Part shown: positions 57,015-64,000 of the stretch, piece by piece
How the letters are laid out: the number at the start of each line of letters is the position of its first letter
Position numbering within the stretch: the stretch's first letter is position 1
DNA from: Saccharopolyspora spinosa NRRL 18395
GTDB lineage: Bacteria; Actinomycetota; Actinomycetes; Mycobacteriales; Pseudonocardiaceae
Assembly: GCF_000194155.1 (NCBI RefSeq)
Contig: NZ_GL877878.1
Coordinates: forward strand, 2,306,189-2,370,188
Direction: 5' to 3'
Length of the DNA: 64,000 nucleotides
The notes under the pieces: generated by a model
Seen by the model: the letters and a program-made list of their open reading frames with translations, nothing else
The model's database searches: none
Told to the model about the DNA's origin: nothing
Program-made: the position numbers and the translations under genes

Positions 57015-57596
57015 TTGTCCGAACGCGAGCTGCAAGACGGGGGGGTCGGTGAGCCAGGCGCTGAGGCGGGGGCGCTGATGCCTTGGGCGATGGTTCCTTC
57101 GACACCGGCTATGGGAGTTGCACAAGCTGACGGACACCCGAAACATGATGTTGAGTCACGTGTAATGGTTCGAGTGTCGCGCCGGGAGATCCTTACAAAG
57201 CGGAATCCGGTTCACTATGAGGTGCTTGTTGGTGACGTTGCCTTGCGTCAGCAAATCGGGTCAAGTATCGCAATGATCGACCAATTGCGATACTTGATTA
57301 AATTCTGTGCAGAAAATTCGAACGTTACGCTTCGCGTGGTCCCAATACGTACCGGCTGGCATCCGGGAACCGCTGGACCATTCGTGCTCTACGAGTTCTC
57401 AGACGCTCCGCCTTATGTGCACTTCGAACACTATAGTTCGAGCGCGTTCGTCACCGATTCCAATGATGTCGATGCGTACCGCAAGGCGCTTGACATGATT
57501 GGCGAATACGCATTGAATCAGAGCAAATCGATTGATCTGATAGCACAAACAATAGTTGAGGAGCACCAGAACGATGAACCCGAAATATTGGCGTAA
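57015..57596 (+). CDS. Chimeric ORF: M20 peptidase 5' end fused to a DUF5753 C-terminus
   Basis: A 193-residue frame. Its first codons (LSERELQ, TTG 57015 with GAGGAG 7 nt upstream) match the start of the M20 peptidase at 58062, and from about residue 45 it continues as a DUF5753 domain (ESRVMVRVSRREILTKRNPV, VVPIRTGWHPGTAGPFVLYE). The HTH is missing, so it cannot act as a normal regulator, though it could bind the DUF397 partner. It looks like a duplication junction that happens to be translatable. Confidence 0.65.
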   Translation: MSERELQDGGVGEPGAEAGALMPWAMVPSTPAMGVAQADGHPKHDVESRVMVRVSRREILTKRNPVHYEVLVGDVALRQQIGSSIAMIDQLRYLIKFCAENSNVTLRVVPIRTGWHPGTAGPFVLYEFSDAPPYVHFEHYSSSAFVTDSNDVDAYRKALDMIGEYALNQSKSIDLIAQTIVEEHQNDEPEILA

Positions 57597-57747
57597 GAGC
57601 TCGTACAGCAACGTGAACGGCAACTGCGTCGAACTGACCACCACGTTAGACGAAATTCGAGACTCTAAGGACCCTCACGGGCCGACGTTGGCTGTCGACG
57701 TGAGCACCTTCGTTCGTGCTGTGCAGCACGGTCGTTTTGACCGCTGA
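57574..57747 (+). CDS. DUF397 protein, copy 2
   Basis: A 57-residue protein, NPKYWRKSSYSNVNGNCVEL, EIRDSKDPHGPTLAVDVSTF, closely similar to copy 1. ATG 57574 is 12 nt after GAGGAG and overlaps the end of the chimeric DUF5753 frame. It retains all DUF397 features and may still be functional with the upstream regulator. Confidence 0.92.
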   Translation: MNPKYWRKSSYSNVNGNCVELTTTLDEIRDSKDPHGPTLAVDVSTFVRAVQHGRFDR

Positions 57748-57750
57748 ATG

Positions 57751-57783
57751 ATGACGCCCCGGGGCGTGGCACCGGGGCGTCAT
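57751..57783 (+). terminator. Hairpin after DUF397 copy 2
   Basis: Same hairpin as at 56683 with one changed base in the left arm (ATGACGCCCCGGGGC), 3 bp after the stop codon. Confidence 0.8.
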
Positions 57784-58061
57784 TGTCAGTTTCTGCCGTT
57801 GTATCTTCGATGATCTTCGATCATGCCTCTCCACGTTGGAGTAGTCGCGCTCAACAACGTCGAAACTGCATTGATTGCACACCCATCGTTGGCGCGAGCG
57901 TGTCAGGGTGTGTCCGGTTGCTGTGTCTTGGTAGGGCCGTCCGTGGTTGAACGGGCCGGCGCGCGAACGCGCATCCGCAACGGTTTCCCGACATTCTGTG
58001 CCCGGCGGATGACGGGCGGTCATCATGACCTTGACGTGATCACGAGGTGAGGAGACGGCCG

Positions 58062-59240
58062 TTGTCCGAACGCGAGCTGCAAAACGAGTTGGTCCGATTG
58101 CGGCGGCAACTGCACGCCGAGCCCGAAATCGGGCTGGACCTGCCGCGCACCCAGGAGAAAGTGCTGGCCGCGCTGGACGGGCTACCGCTGGAAATCACCA
58201 CCGGCACCGGGCTGAGCTCCATCACCGCGGTGCTGCGCGGCTCTCGTCCGGGGCCGACGGTGCTGCTGCGCGGCGACATGGACGCCCTGCCGGTGACGGA
58301 GCGGACCGGCCTGGACTACGCCTCCCGGATCGACGGCAGGATGCACGCGTGCGGGCACGACCTGCACACCGCGATGCTGGTCGGCGCGGCGCGGCTGCTC
58401 ACCGAACGGCGCGCGGAGCTGGCCGGTGATGTGGTGCTGATGTTCCAGCCCGGCGAGGAAGGCTGCGACGGCGCGGGGAAGATGATCGCCGAAGGCGTGC
58501 TGGAAGCCTCCGGGGCCCGCCCGGTGGCCGCCTACGGCATGCACGTCATGGCCGCGCGCCACGGCCTCGGCACCTTCCTCACCCGGCGTGGCCCGCTCAT
58601 GGCGGGCGGCGACCTGCTGCGGGTGACCGTGCGCGGCGCGGGCGGTCACGGCTCCACCCCGCACCGGGCCAAGGACCCGATCGCCCCGGCCTGCGAAATG
58701 GTCGGCGCGCTACAGGCGCTGGTCGCGCGCACCATCGACCCGTTCGAGACGCTGGTGCTGACCATCGGCGCCTTCCACTCCGGCAACGCGGGCAACGTGA
58801 TCCCGGGCGAAGCGGTCTTCGACGGCTCGTTGCGCTGGTTCTCGGCGTCCGCACGGGACGCGGTGTGGGACGGGATCACCTCCGTTTGCAACGGTATCGC
58901 GGCGGCGCACGGCGTCAAGGTGGACGTGGAGCTCAGCGAGTACGTGCGCGCCACGATCAACGACGACGCCGAGGCCGAGTTCGCCGCGCAGGTCGCGACG
59001 GAGCTTCGCGGCGACCGGTTCTCCTGGCTGGACCGCCCCGTCACCGGCGGCGAAGACTTCTCCCGGGTGCTCGAACAGGTGCCGGGCGCGTTCATCTTCC
59101 TCGGCGCCTGCCCACCGGACCGCGACCCAGACACCGCGCCGGACAACCACTCCCAGTTCGCCGTCTTCGACGACAGCGTGCTCGCCGGCGGCGCTGCGCT
59201 CTACGCCGAACTCGCCATCCACCGCCTGGCCCGCGCGTAA
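58062..59240 (+). CDS. M20-family amidohydrolase (HipO-like)
   Basis: A 392-residue metallohydrolase. Metal-site motifs are seen: RGDMDALPVTE, HACGHDLHTAMLVGAA, FQPGEEGCDGAGKM, and GGEDFSRVLEQVPG near the end; the lid domain carries the VRGAGGHGSTPHRAKDPI loop. It cleaves N-acyl amino acids or similar amides. TTG 58062 follows GAGGAG by 7 nt; GTG 58047 is an alternative. The adjacent MHS transporter, 34 nt downstream, probably imports or exports the substrate or product. Confidence 0.92.
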   Translation: MSERELQNELVRLRRQLHAEPEIGLDLPRTQEKVLAALDGLPLEITTGTGLSSITAVLRGSRPGPTVLLRGDMDALPVTERTGLDYASRIDGRMHACGHDLHTAMLVGAARLLTERRAELAGDVVLMFQPGEEGCDGAGKMIAEGVLEASGARPVAAYGMHVMAARHGLGTFLTRRGPLMAGGDLLRVTVRGAGGHGSTPHRAKDPIAPACEMVGALQALVARTIDPFETLVLTIGAFHSGNAGNVIPGEAVFDGSLRWFSASARDAVWDGITSVCNGIAAAHGVKVDVELSEYVRATINDDAEAEFAAQVATELRGDRFSWLDRPVTGGEDFSRVLEQVPGAFIFLGACPPDRDPDTAPDNHSQFAVFDDSVLAGGAALYAELAIHRLARA

Positions 59241-59274
59241 TCCGTTGTCAGCGTTGAGAAATCCGGAGGCAGCA

Positions 59275-60549
59275 TTGACCACCGAGACCGAGCAGCGCGC
59301 AACGCCACCGAAGTGGCGGACCATCGTCAGCACCGGCGCGGGCAACGCGTTGGAGTGGTTCGACTGGAACGCCTACGCGGTGTTCACCCCGTTCTTCGCC
59401 GCGCAGTTCTTCCCCACCCACGACAGCACGAGCGCGGTGCTGTCCAGCCTGGCGATCTTCGCCGTCGGGTTCCTGATGCGGCCGCTGGGCGGACTGCTGT
59501 TCGGCTGGTTCGGTGACCGGCTCGGCCGTCGCACCGCCATGATCGGCTCCATCGCGCTGGCCTCCGGCGGCAGCCTGCTGATCGGCATCGCGCCGACCTA
59601 CGAGTCGATCGGCATCGGCGCGGCGCTGCTGCTCGTGGTCGCCCGGCTGTGCCAGGGACTCGGGCACGGCGGCGAGATGCCGGCGGTGCAGACCTACGTG
59701 GCCGAGATGGCGCCGCAGGGCCGGCGCGGGATCTGGTCCAGCCTCGTCTACGTTTCGGGCACCAGCGGAATCCTGGCCAGCTCCGCCCTCGCCGCAGCGT
59801 TGACGACGGCACTGCCGCCGGGCGCGATGAGCGCGTGGGGTTGGCGGGTGCCGTTCCTGCTCGGCGGCGTCGTCGGGCTCTACACCCTGGTGATGAGGCT
59901 GCGGCTGGCCGAGACGCAGGTCTTCGACCGGCAGCGGACCGCGGCCCGGCCGCCGCTGTGGCGGAGCTTCTGGGAGCAGCGCACCGCATGCCTGCGGGTG
60001 ATCGGGCTGACCGTCGGCAGCACCGTGGTGTTCTACACCTGGGTGGTCTCCGCGCCCGCGCAGGCGATCAGCATCCACGAACTCGACCCGGCCGCGGCGC
60101 TGTGGGTCGGCGCCGTGGCCAACGCGGTGTTCATTTTGTCGTTGCCGCTGTTCGGGGCGCTTTCGGACCGCATCGGCCGCAGGCCCTTGCTGCTGCTTTC
60201 CTTGGTGGGCAGTGCGGTGGTCATCTACCCGCTCAGCTGGCTCGTCCGGGACCAGGTCTGGCAGTTCGCGGTGGCGATGATCATCGCGCTGCTCGTGATC
60301 GCGCCCGGTCCGGCGATCATGCCCACGGTATTCGCGGAGCTGTTCCCGACCCAGATGCGAACGGCGGGCACCGGATTCCCTTACGCCATCGCCACAGCAG
60401 CGTTCGGCGGCAGCGCGCCGTACCTGCAAACTTGGCTCGCCAGCGGTGGTCGCGGCGACGTCTTCCTCGGATACGCCGTGGTGCTGCTGGTGATCAGCGC
60501 CGTCGTCGCCTACCGCATGCCGGAGACCAAGGACATCACCCTCGGCTGA
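59275..60549 (+). CDS. MHS-family MFS transporter
   Basis: A 424-residue, 12-helix symporter: GAGNALEWFDWNAYAVFTPF at the start, GDRLGRRTAM loop, LCQGLGHGGEMPAVQTYVAE, SDRIGRRPLLLLSLVG in the second half, and ELFPTQMRTAGTGFPYAIAT near the end. It belongs to the metabolite:H+ symporters. TTG 59275 has GGAGGC 4 nt upstream; TTG 59245 is an alternative. Co-transcribed with the M20 hydrolase, it may bring in acylated amino acids or related acids. Confidence 0.91.
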   Translation: MTTETEQRATPPKWRTIVSTGAGNALEWFDWNAYAVFTPFFAAQFFPTHDSTSAVLSSLAIFAVGFLMRPLGGLLFGWFGDRLGRRTAMIGSIALASGGSLLIGIAPTYESIGIGAALLLVVARLCQGLGHGGEMPAVQTYVAEMAPQGRRGIWSSLVYVSGTSGILASSALAAALTTALPPGAMSAWGWRVPFLLGGVVGLYTLVMRLRLAETQVFDRQRTAARPPLWRSFWEQRTACLRVIGLTVGSTVVFYTWVVSAPAQAISIHELDPAAALWVGAVANAVFILSLPLFGALSDRIGRRPLLLLSLVGSAVVIYPLSWLVRDQVWQFAVAMIIALLVIAPGPAIMPTVFAELFPTQMRTAGTGFPYAIATAAFGGSAPYLQTWLASGGRGDVFLGYAVVLLVISAVVAYRMPETKDITLG

Positions 60550-61092
60550 GCTCGTCCGCCGCTTTGCGCGATGATCTCCTCGACCACGGCGGTCTTGGCA
60601 TCGGCGTAGTCCTGGACGTGCGCCCGCCGAGCGGCGGCGAGTTCGCGCTTCGTGCGCTCGTCGACGTCGCGCCGGATGGGCACGGAGGTAGTCGCAGAAG
60701 AACAGCATCCGCTCGATCTCGGGGCACCCGGTCGAGAACACATGCGGGTTGACGGCCGGGTTCCGGCCCCGGAGCAGCTGGTGCTCGTGCCAGCCGGATT
60801 CCCTTACGTGCAGCGCATAACCGGCTGCTTCCGGGTGCGGGACGTACGCGGCTTCGTCGGCCGAGTCGGCGACCGCCAGAACGATGTAGAGGATCGGCTT
60901 GGCCGTGAGACCGGGCACCGAAGTCGACCCCGCGTGCCCGGCGCGGACGACCAGCGGGCCGAGCGCCGCGCGGATGCGCTCCTATTCGCGCGCGTACTGC
61001 CGCACCCAGGCCGGGTCGGGCTCAGCGAGCGTGATCGGACCGTCGATGCGGTCGTGCGGCTGGAGGCACTCGGTCTGCGGATCGTCGGTCAT
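60536..61092 (-). pseudogene. Broken GrpB-family (UPF0157) gene
   Basis: ATG 61092 starts DDPQTECLQPHDRIDGPITL, EPDPAWVRQYARE, then TAG at 60982-60984 in an otherwise intact frame that goes on with ERIRAALGPLVVRAGHAGST, SVPGLTAKPILYIVLAVADS, HVRESGWHEHQLLRGRNPAV and HVFSTGCPEIERMLFFCDYL. Near 60680 the reading frame shifts once more (DERTKRELAAARRAHVQDYA, DAKTAVVEEIIAQ). So one amber codon and one frameshift interrupt a nucleotidyltransferase-like GrpB protein. Confidence 0.8.
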
Positions 61093-61202
61093 GGGCCCAG
61101 CATCCGACGCGCGTCGAGCAGCGAACCGGCTCACGATCGCAGCCCTGCGGCGTGCGCGATAAACTTCCTCATCACTCCCCATCTGGACTATCATGGAGAA
61201 CG

Positions 61203-61647
<445 letters not shown>

Positions 61648-61655
<8 letters not shown>

Positions 61656-62016
61656 CGCGATCGAGGAGCGGGCCGGGGTGCAGGTGCTGGTGTGCGACCC
61701 GGCCGGGCCGCCGGTGACCACCACGCAGGACGCCCTGGACCTGATCGGCGCGTCCTATGCCGGCGCCGAGGTGGTCGCGGTGCCCGCCAGCCGGCTCGAC
61801 AAGCGCTTCTTCACCCTGGGCACCCGCTTCGCCGGCGAGGTCATGCAGAAGTTCGTCACCTACCGGGTGCGCCTGGTCGTCGTCGGCGACATCTCCCGGC
61901 ACCTGGCGGCCAGCTCGGCCCTGCGGGCCCTCGTCCACGAGTCGAACAAGGCCGACCACGTTTGGTTCGTCCCCGACCTCGACGCGCTCGACGCCAGGCT
62001 GCGCGACGCGGGCTGA
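61648..62016 (+). CDS. DUF4180 protein
   Basis: A 122-residue protein: VQVLVCDPAGPPVTTTQDAL, DLIGASYAGAEVVAVPASRL, FFTLGTRFAGEVMQKFVTYR, LVVVGDISRHLAASSALRAL. This is the typical DUF4180 sequence, a STAS-like alpha/beta fold of unknown role often next to an HTH protein. GTG 61648 overlaps the upstream gene by 8 nt. The pair likely acts together as regulator and antagonist (inference). Confidence 0.88.
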
Positions 62017-62019
62017 GCG

Positions 62020-62682
62020 GTGAGCCCCGACATGATCCCTATCGCCGCCGGCGAAATCACCCTGCGTGACGAGGGCTCGAAGACCTGCTGGACGGTCGAA
62101 TTCGCCGCTTTCCGGCTGGCCCCGCACCCCGTGACCCGCGAGCTCTACCGGGACGTTCGGGGCGAGGCACCGGCGAGTTCCGCGGGGCCACAGACCCCGG
62201 TGACCGAGGTTTCCTGGATGGACGCCGTCCGGTTCTGCAATCTGCTTTCGCAGGCGACGGGGCTCGAACCCAGCTACTCGATCGGCGACGACCCCGACGC
62301 GCACGACGTGGTCTGCGACTGGGAGGCCGACGGCTACCGGCTCCCGTCCGAAGCGGAGTGGGAACACGCGTGCCGGGCCGGAACCTCCGGTGTCCGCTAC
62401 GGCGAGCTTGACGAAATCGCTTGGCACCGGGACAACTCCGGCGACGAGGTGCACGAAGTCGCAACCAGGAAGCCGAATTCGTGGGGACTCCACGACATGA
62501 TCGGCAACGCGTGGGAATGGTGTTGGGACGTATACGATCCCGCGGTCTACGGCCCGTACCGGGTGTTCCGAGGCGGCGGCTGGTGCGACCGGCCGCGAGG
62601 CTGCCGGGCGTCGTGCCGCCGCAAGAGCCACCCGACTCTGCGCACGGACGACTTGGGATTCCGGCTGGCCCGCTCACGGTGA
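62020..62682 (+). CDS. Formylglycine-generating-enzyme-like (SUMF1) protein
   Basis: A 220-residue protein of the FGE-sulfatase fold: TVEFAAFRLAPHPVTRELYR, TPVTEVSWMDAVRFCNLLSQ, YRLPSEAEWEHACRAGTSG, WGLHDMIGNAWEWCWDVYDP, and the end GGGWCDRPRGCRASCRRKSH. True FGE has a catalytic Cys pair; here WCDR and RASCR supply cysteines, but the copper-site arrangement cannot be confirmed by eye. GTG 62020 or ATG 62032 may be used. It lies 3 nt after the DUF4180 gene; no sulfatase is nearby. Confidence 0.85.
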   Translation: MSPDMIPIAAGEITLRDEGSKTCWTVEFAAFRLAPHPVTRELYRDVRGEAPASSAGPQTPVTEVSWMDAVRFCNLLSQATGLEPSYSIGDDPDAHDVVCDWEADGYRLPSEAEWEHACRAGTSGVRYGELDEIAWHRDNSGDEVHEVATRKPNSWGLHDMIGNAWEWCWDVYDPAVYGPYRVFRGGGWCDRPRGCRASCRRKSHPTLRTDDLGFRLARSR

Positions 62683-62692
62683 CCCCGCTCGG

Positions 62693-63114
62693 TCAGCGCC
62701 CGGCCAGCTCCTCCAGGGCTTCGAGGATGTCTGCGCTGCTCTTGAGGCCGCCCAGGAGGTTCCGCTCGACCTCGGCGACCTTCGAGGCAACCCGGCGGTG
62801 AACCACCTGACCTCGGCGGGTCAGGTAGACCAGCACCTTGCGGCGATCCGCCTGGTCCACCTCCCGGTACACCAGGGCCATCGTGACCAGCCGGTCCACC
62901 AGCCGCGTCAGGGTCGGCCCGGTGATCATGGCGCGCTCCGCGAGCGCCGCCATCGCCAAGCTTTCTTCGTTGGCCAGGTTTCCACCACCAGCCACTGGTC
63001 GAAGGTCAGCCCCTCCGGCCGGACCACCTGCTCCACGCTCGCGGTGACCGCGCGAGCCGCCCTGGCCAGTGTCCGGGTCAGCGGCGGACCCGCGGCGACA
63101 TCACGTGCTGCCAT
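62693..63114 (-). pseudogene. MarR-family regulator with a frameshift
   Basis: From ATG 63114 the first frame reads AARDVAAGPPLTRTLARAAR, LTFDQWLVVE, and then, one frame over from about 62980, NLANEESLAMAALAERAMIT, GPTLTRLVDRLVTMALVYRE, DQADRRKVLVYLTRRGQVVH, the MarR winged helix, and so on to TGA 62693. A single base is extra or missing. Without it the protein would be about 139 residues. It may be a pseudogene or a base-call error. Confidence 0.8.
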
Positions 63115-63377
63115 CCTCCCCGATCCTCACTCTCGCGCTTCCCCGCCAGGATCGTAAGACTTCCAGATGAAGTAACGAGGCTTTCCGCGTCTTCTCCGGA
63201 GCTCGCATGGCAGTCGGCTCGGCGGTCCGCGAACGCGCCGCCCGGTGCAACGTGGGCGGCATGGTGATTCCGCTGCGGGGCCGGCGGGCGTGTTCGGCCC
63301 GTCCCGCTATGCGAGCACTGGCGAGGCGGCGGGGCCGCGAAGGGAGGGTTTGAGACACCGGCAGGACAGCAACCGCT

Positions 63378-63434
63378 GTGAAGTGAACGGACCGTTCACC
63401 TTTGTAGACGACACAAACGGTCCGTTCGCTTCAC
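63378..63434. repeat. Interspersed hairpin element, copy 3
   Basis: Arms GTGAAGTGAACGGACC (63378-63393) and GGTCCGTTCGCTTCAC (63419-63434) pair at 15 of 16 positions. The loop differs from copies 1 and 2 but keeps TAGACGA and the extra internal GTTCAC. Confidence 0.85.
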
Positions 63435-63583
63435 ACCAGCACCTTCCAAAACAGCCCTCGATGGCACCCGAAACCACTCACGGGACCGGAGCAGGCCGAA
63501 CGCCGGGGACACCTAGTTCGCCGGTTTCCTTGATCCTCCGGCGAAATCCGAGGAGGCATGGTGGCCGAAAGGCAACCGCGAAT

Positions 63584-63609
63584 GATGTAGACATCTAACC
63601 GTCTACATC
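63584..63609. promoter_or_regulatory. Inverted repeat GATGTAGAC-N8-GTCTACATC
   Basis: Perfect 9-bp arms (63584-63592 and 63601-63609). It may be an operator or a weak terminator for the kinase gene that ends 58 bp to the right. Confidence 0.5.
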
Positions 63610-63666
63610 GCTGGTTCAGCTTGTGGCTAGGAGGGTCCACGGTCAAGAACGGCCCGGGGCGGACGG

Positions 63667-64000
63667 TCAGCGCTCCGGGGCCGCGGCACCGTCGAGAGTC
63701 CGCAGGTCCTCGTCGCCGGTGATCGTGGCGAGGACCGCATCGAGCTGCGCCAGCGTCGGGCGCTGATCGGGGTGCGACAACAGGCAACCGTCGATCGAAT
63801 CCGCCAGCGCTCGAGGCAGCCGCCGCGCAGCGCGGATTGGTGGCGCGGCCGTCTCCAACTGGGGAAACAGCTCCGCCCCGGTCCGCTGCGACTGCCCCGG
63901 CACCTCGAAGGGGTTGAATCCGGTCGCGGCTTCGAAGAGCACCAGGCCGATGGCCCAGACGTCGGTCGCCGGCCCGAGCATCCCGCCGCGAACCTGTTCC
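63667..64000 (-). CDS. Serine/threonine protein kinase, C-terminal end (partial)
   Basis: The last 110 codons of a Hanks-type kinase that continues beyond the window. The visible part begins EQVRGGMLGPATDVWAIGLV, LFEAATGFNPFEVPG, which is subdomains VIII-IX (APE..DxWxxG), then RLPRALADSIDGCLLSHPDQ, RPTLAQLDAVLATI, subdomain XI with the conserved Arg. It ends soon after the kinase fold, with no TM or PASTA part, so it is a soluble kinase or one with N-terminal extras. Confidence 0.85.
   Translation of the reverse strand, partial: EQVRGGMLGPATDVWAIGLVLFEAATGFNPFEVPGQSQRTGAELFPQLETAAPPIRAARRLPRALADSIDGCLLSHPDQRPTLAQLDAVLATITGDEDLRTLDGAAAPER

Larger units (their letters stand above)
56074..57035. 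repeat. Tandem duplication, unit A
   Basis: From within the DUF5753 coding part, through DUF397, the hairpin and the intergenic DNA, to the first codons of an M20 peptidase, this block recurs at 57149-58082. The coding parts have diverged (about 70 percent by eye), while the intergenic parts are almost identical apart from one insertion and one deletion. Confidence 0.85.
57149..58082. repeat. Tandem duplication, unit B
   Basis: Second copy of 56074-57035. Relative to unit A it has about 33 bp extra near 57830-57865 and lacks about 47 bp before 57960. Confidence 0.85.
63115..63666. other. 552-bp intergenic region with hairpin copy 3
   Basis: No gene is supported. It contains the interspersed hairpin element (63378-63434) and a 9-bp-arm inverted repeat (63584-63609). 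Confidence 0.5.

Overview
The window is GC-rich actinobacterial chromosome, most likely from a Pseudonocardiaceae genus such as Saccharopolyspora. This is inferred from GTP-dependent PEP carboxykinase, an Rpf-type cell-wall hydrolase, a DevS/DevR-type two-component pair, XRE/DUF5753 regulators paired with DUF397 proteins, YbaB-like and WXG-like type VII secretion-associated genes, and frequent GTG/TTG starts. Housekeeping and regulatory genes alternate with an accessory landscape full of remnants, duplications and frameshifts.

Layout. 0-2 kb: a secreted tetrapeptide-repeat protein cut by the window edge, and a protoglobin. 2-5.4 kb: pckG and an MHS-family transporter. 5.4-8.3 kb: a NUDIX and a SLOG gene beside two truncated genes, and a scrambled, partly inverted copy of the MHS transporter. 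8.4-12.6 kb: DedA, PAP2, a histidine kinase/response regulator pair and a methyltransferase. 12.6-19.3 kb: Hsp20, transporter remnants, AraC and VOC proteins, a UvrA-like ATPase, an Rpf-like protein and a luciferase-like oxidoreductase. 19.6-23.8 kb: DevS, an Acg-type nitroreductase, DevR and CutA.

23.8-32.7 kb is the first accessory island. It holds a truncated regulator, an IS630 remnant, a stand-alone Cas1 carrying a C-terminal transposase-type DNA-binding domain, a candidate RiPP locus (49-residue precursor, JmjC/cupin oxygenase, phosphotransferase), three coupled tiny genes facing a TPR regulator, and a toxin/immunity-like pair with an amber codon in the toxin. 32.7-38.5 kb: FHA protein, TetR, P450, helicase remnant and a type VII-associated operon. 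38.9-44.1 kb: a polyol-type ABC importer and dehydrogenase facing a SorC regulator, with two matching palindromic operators 104 bp apart.

44.2-49 kb holds the strongest candidate for an undescribed system: XRE regulator, TIR protein, NTPase and a small membrane protein in overlapping reading frames, with glycine/glutamine-rich amyloid-signalling-like motifs in the TIR C-terminus and the NTPase N-terminus. 49.3-55.5 kb: an oxidoreductase with twin operators, small proteins, a decayed gene, VOC and GNAT proteins, a perfect 23-bp inverted repeat, and an AT-richer LuxR-type gene. 55.6-60.5 kb: an XRE/DUF5753-DUF397 pair and a tandem duplication that also copied the 5' end of the following M20 peptidase, then an MHS transporter. 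60.5-64 kb: a broken GrpB gene, an HTH/DUF4180/SUMF1-like operon, a frameshifted MarR gene, a third copy of a hairpin repeat, and the end of a Ser/Thr kinase.

Functions are assigned by reading motifs and recalled family features; no database search was run. Several single-base disruptions could be real pseudogenes or sequencing errors.
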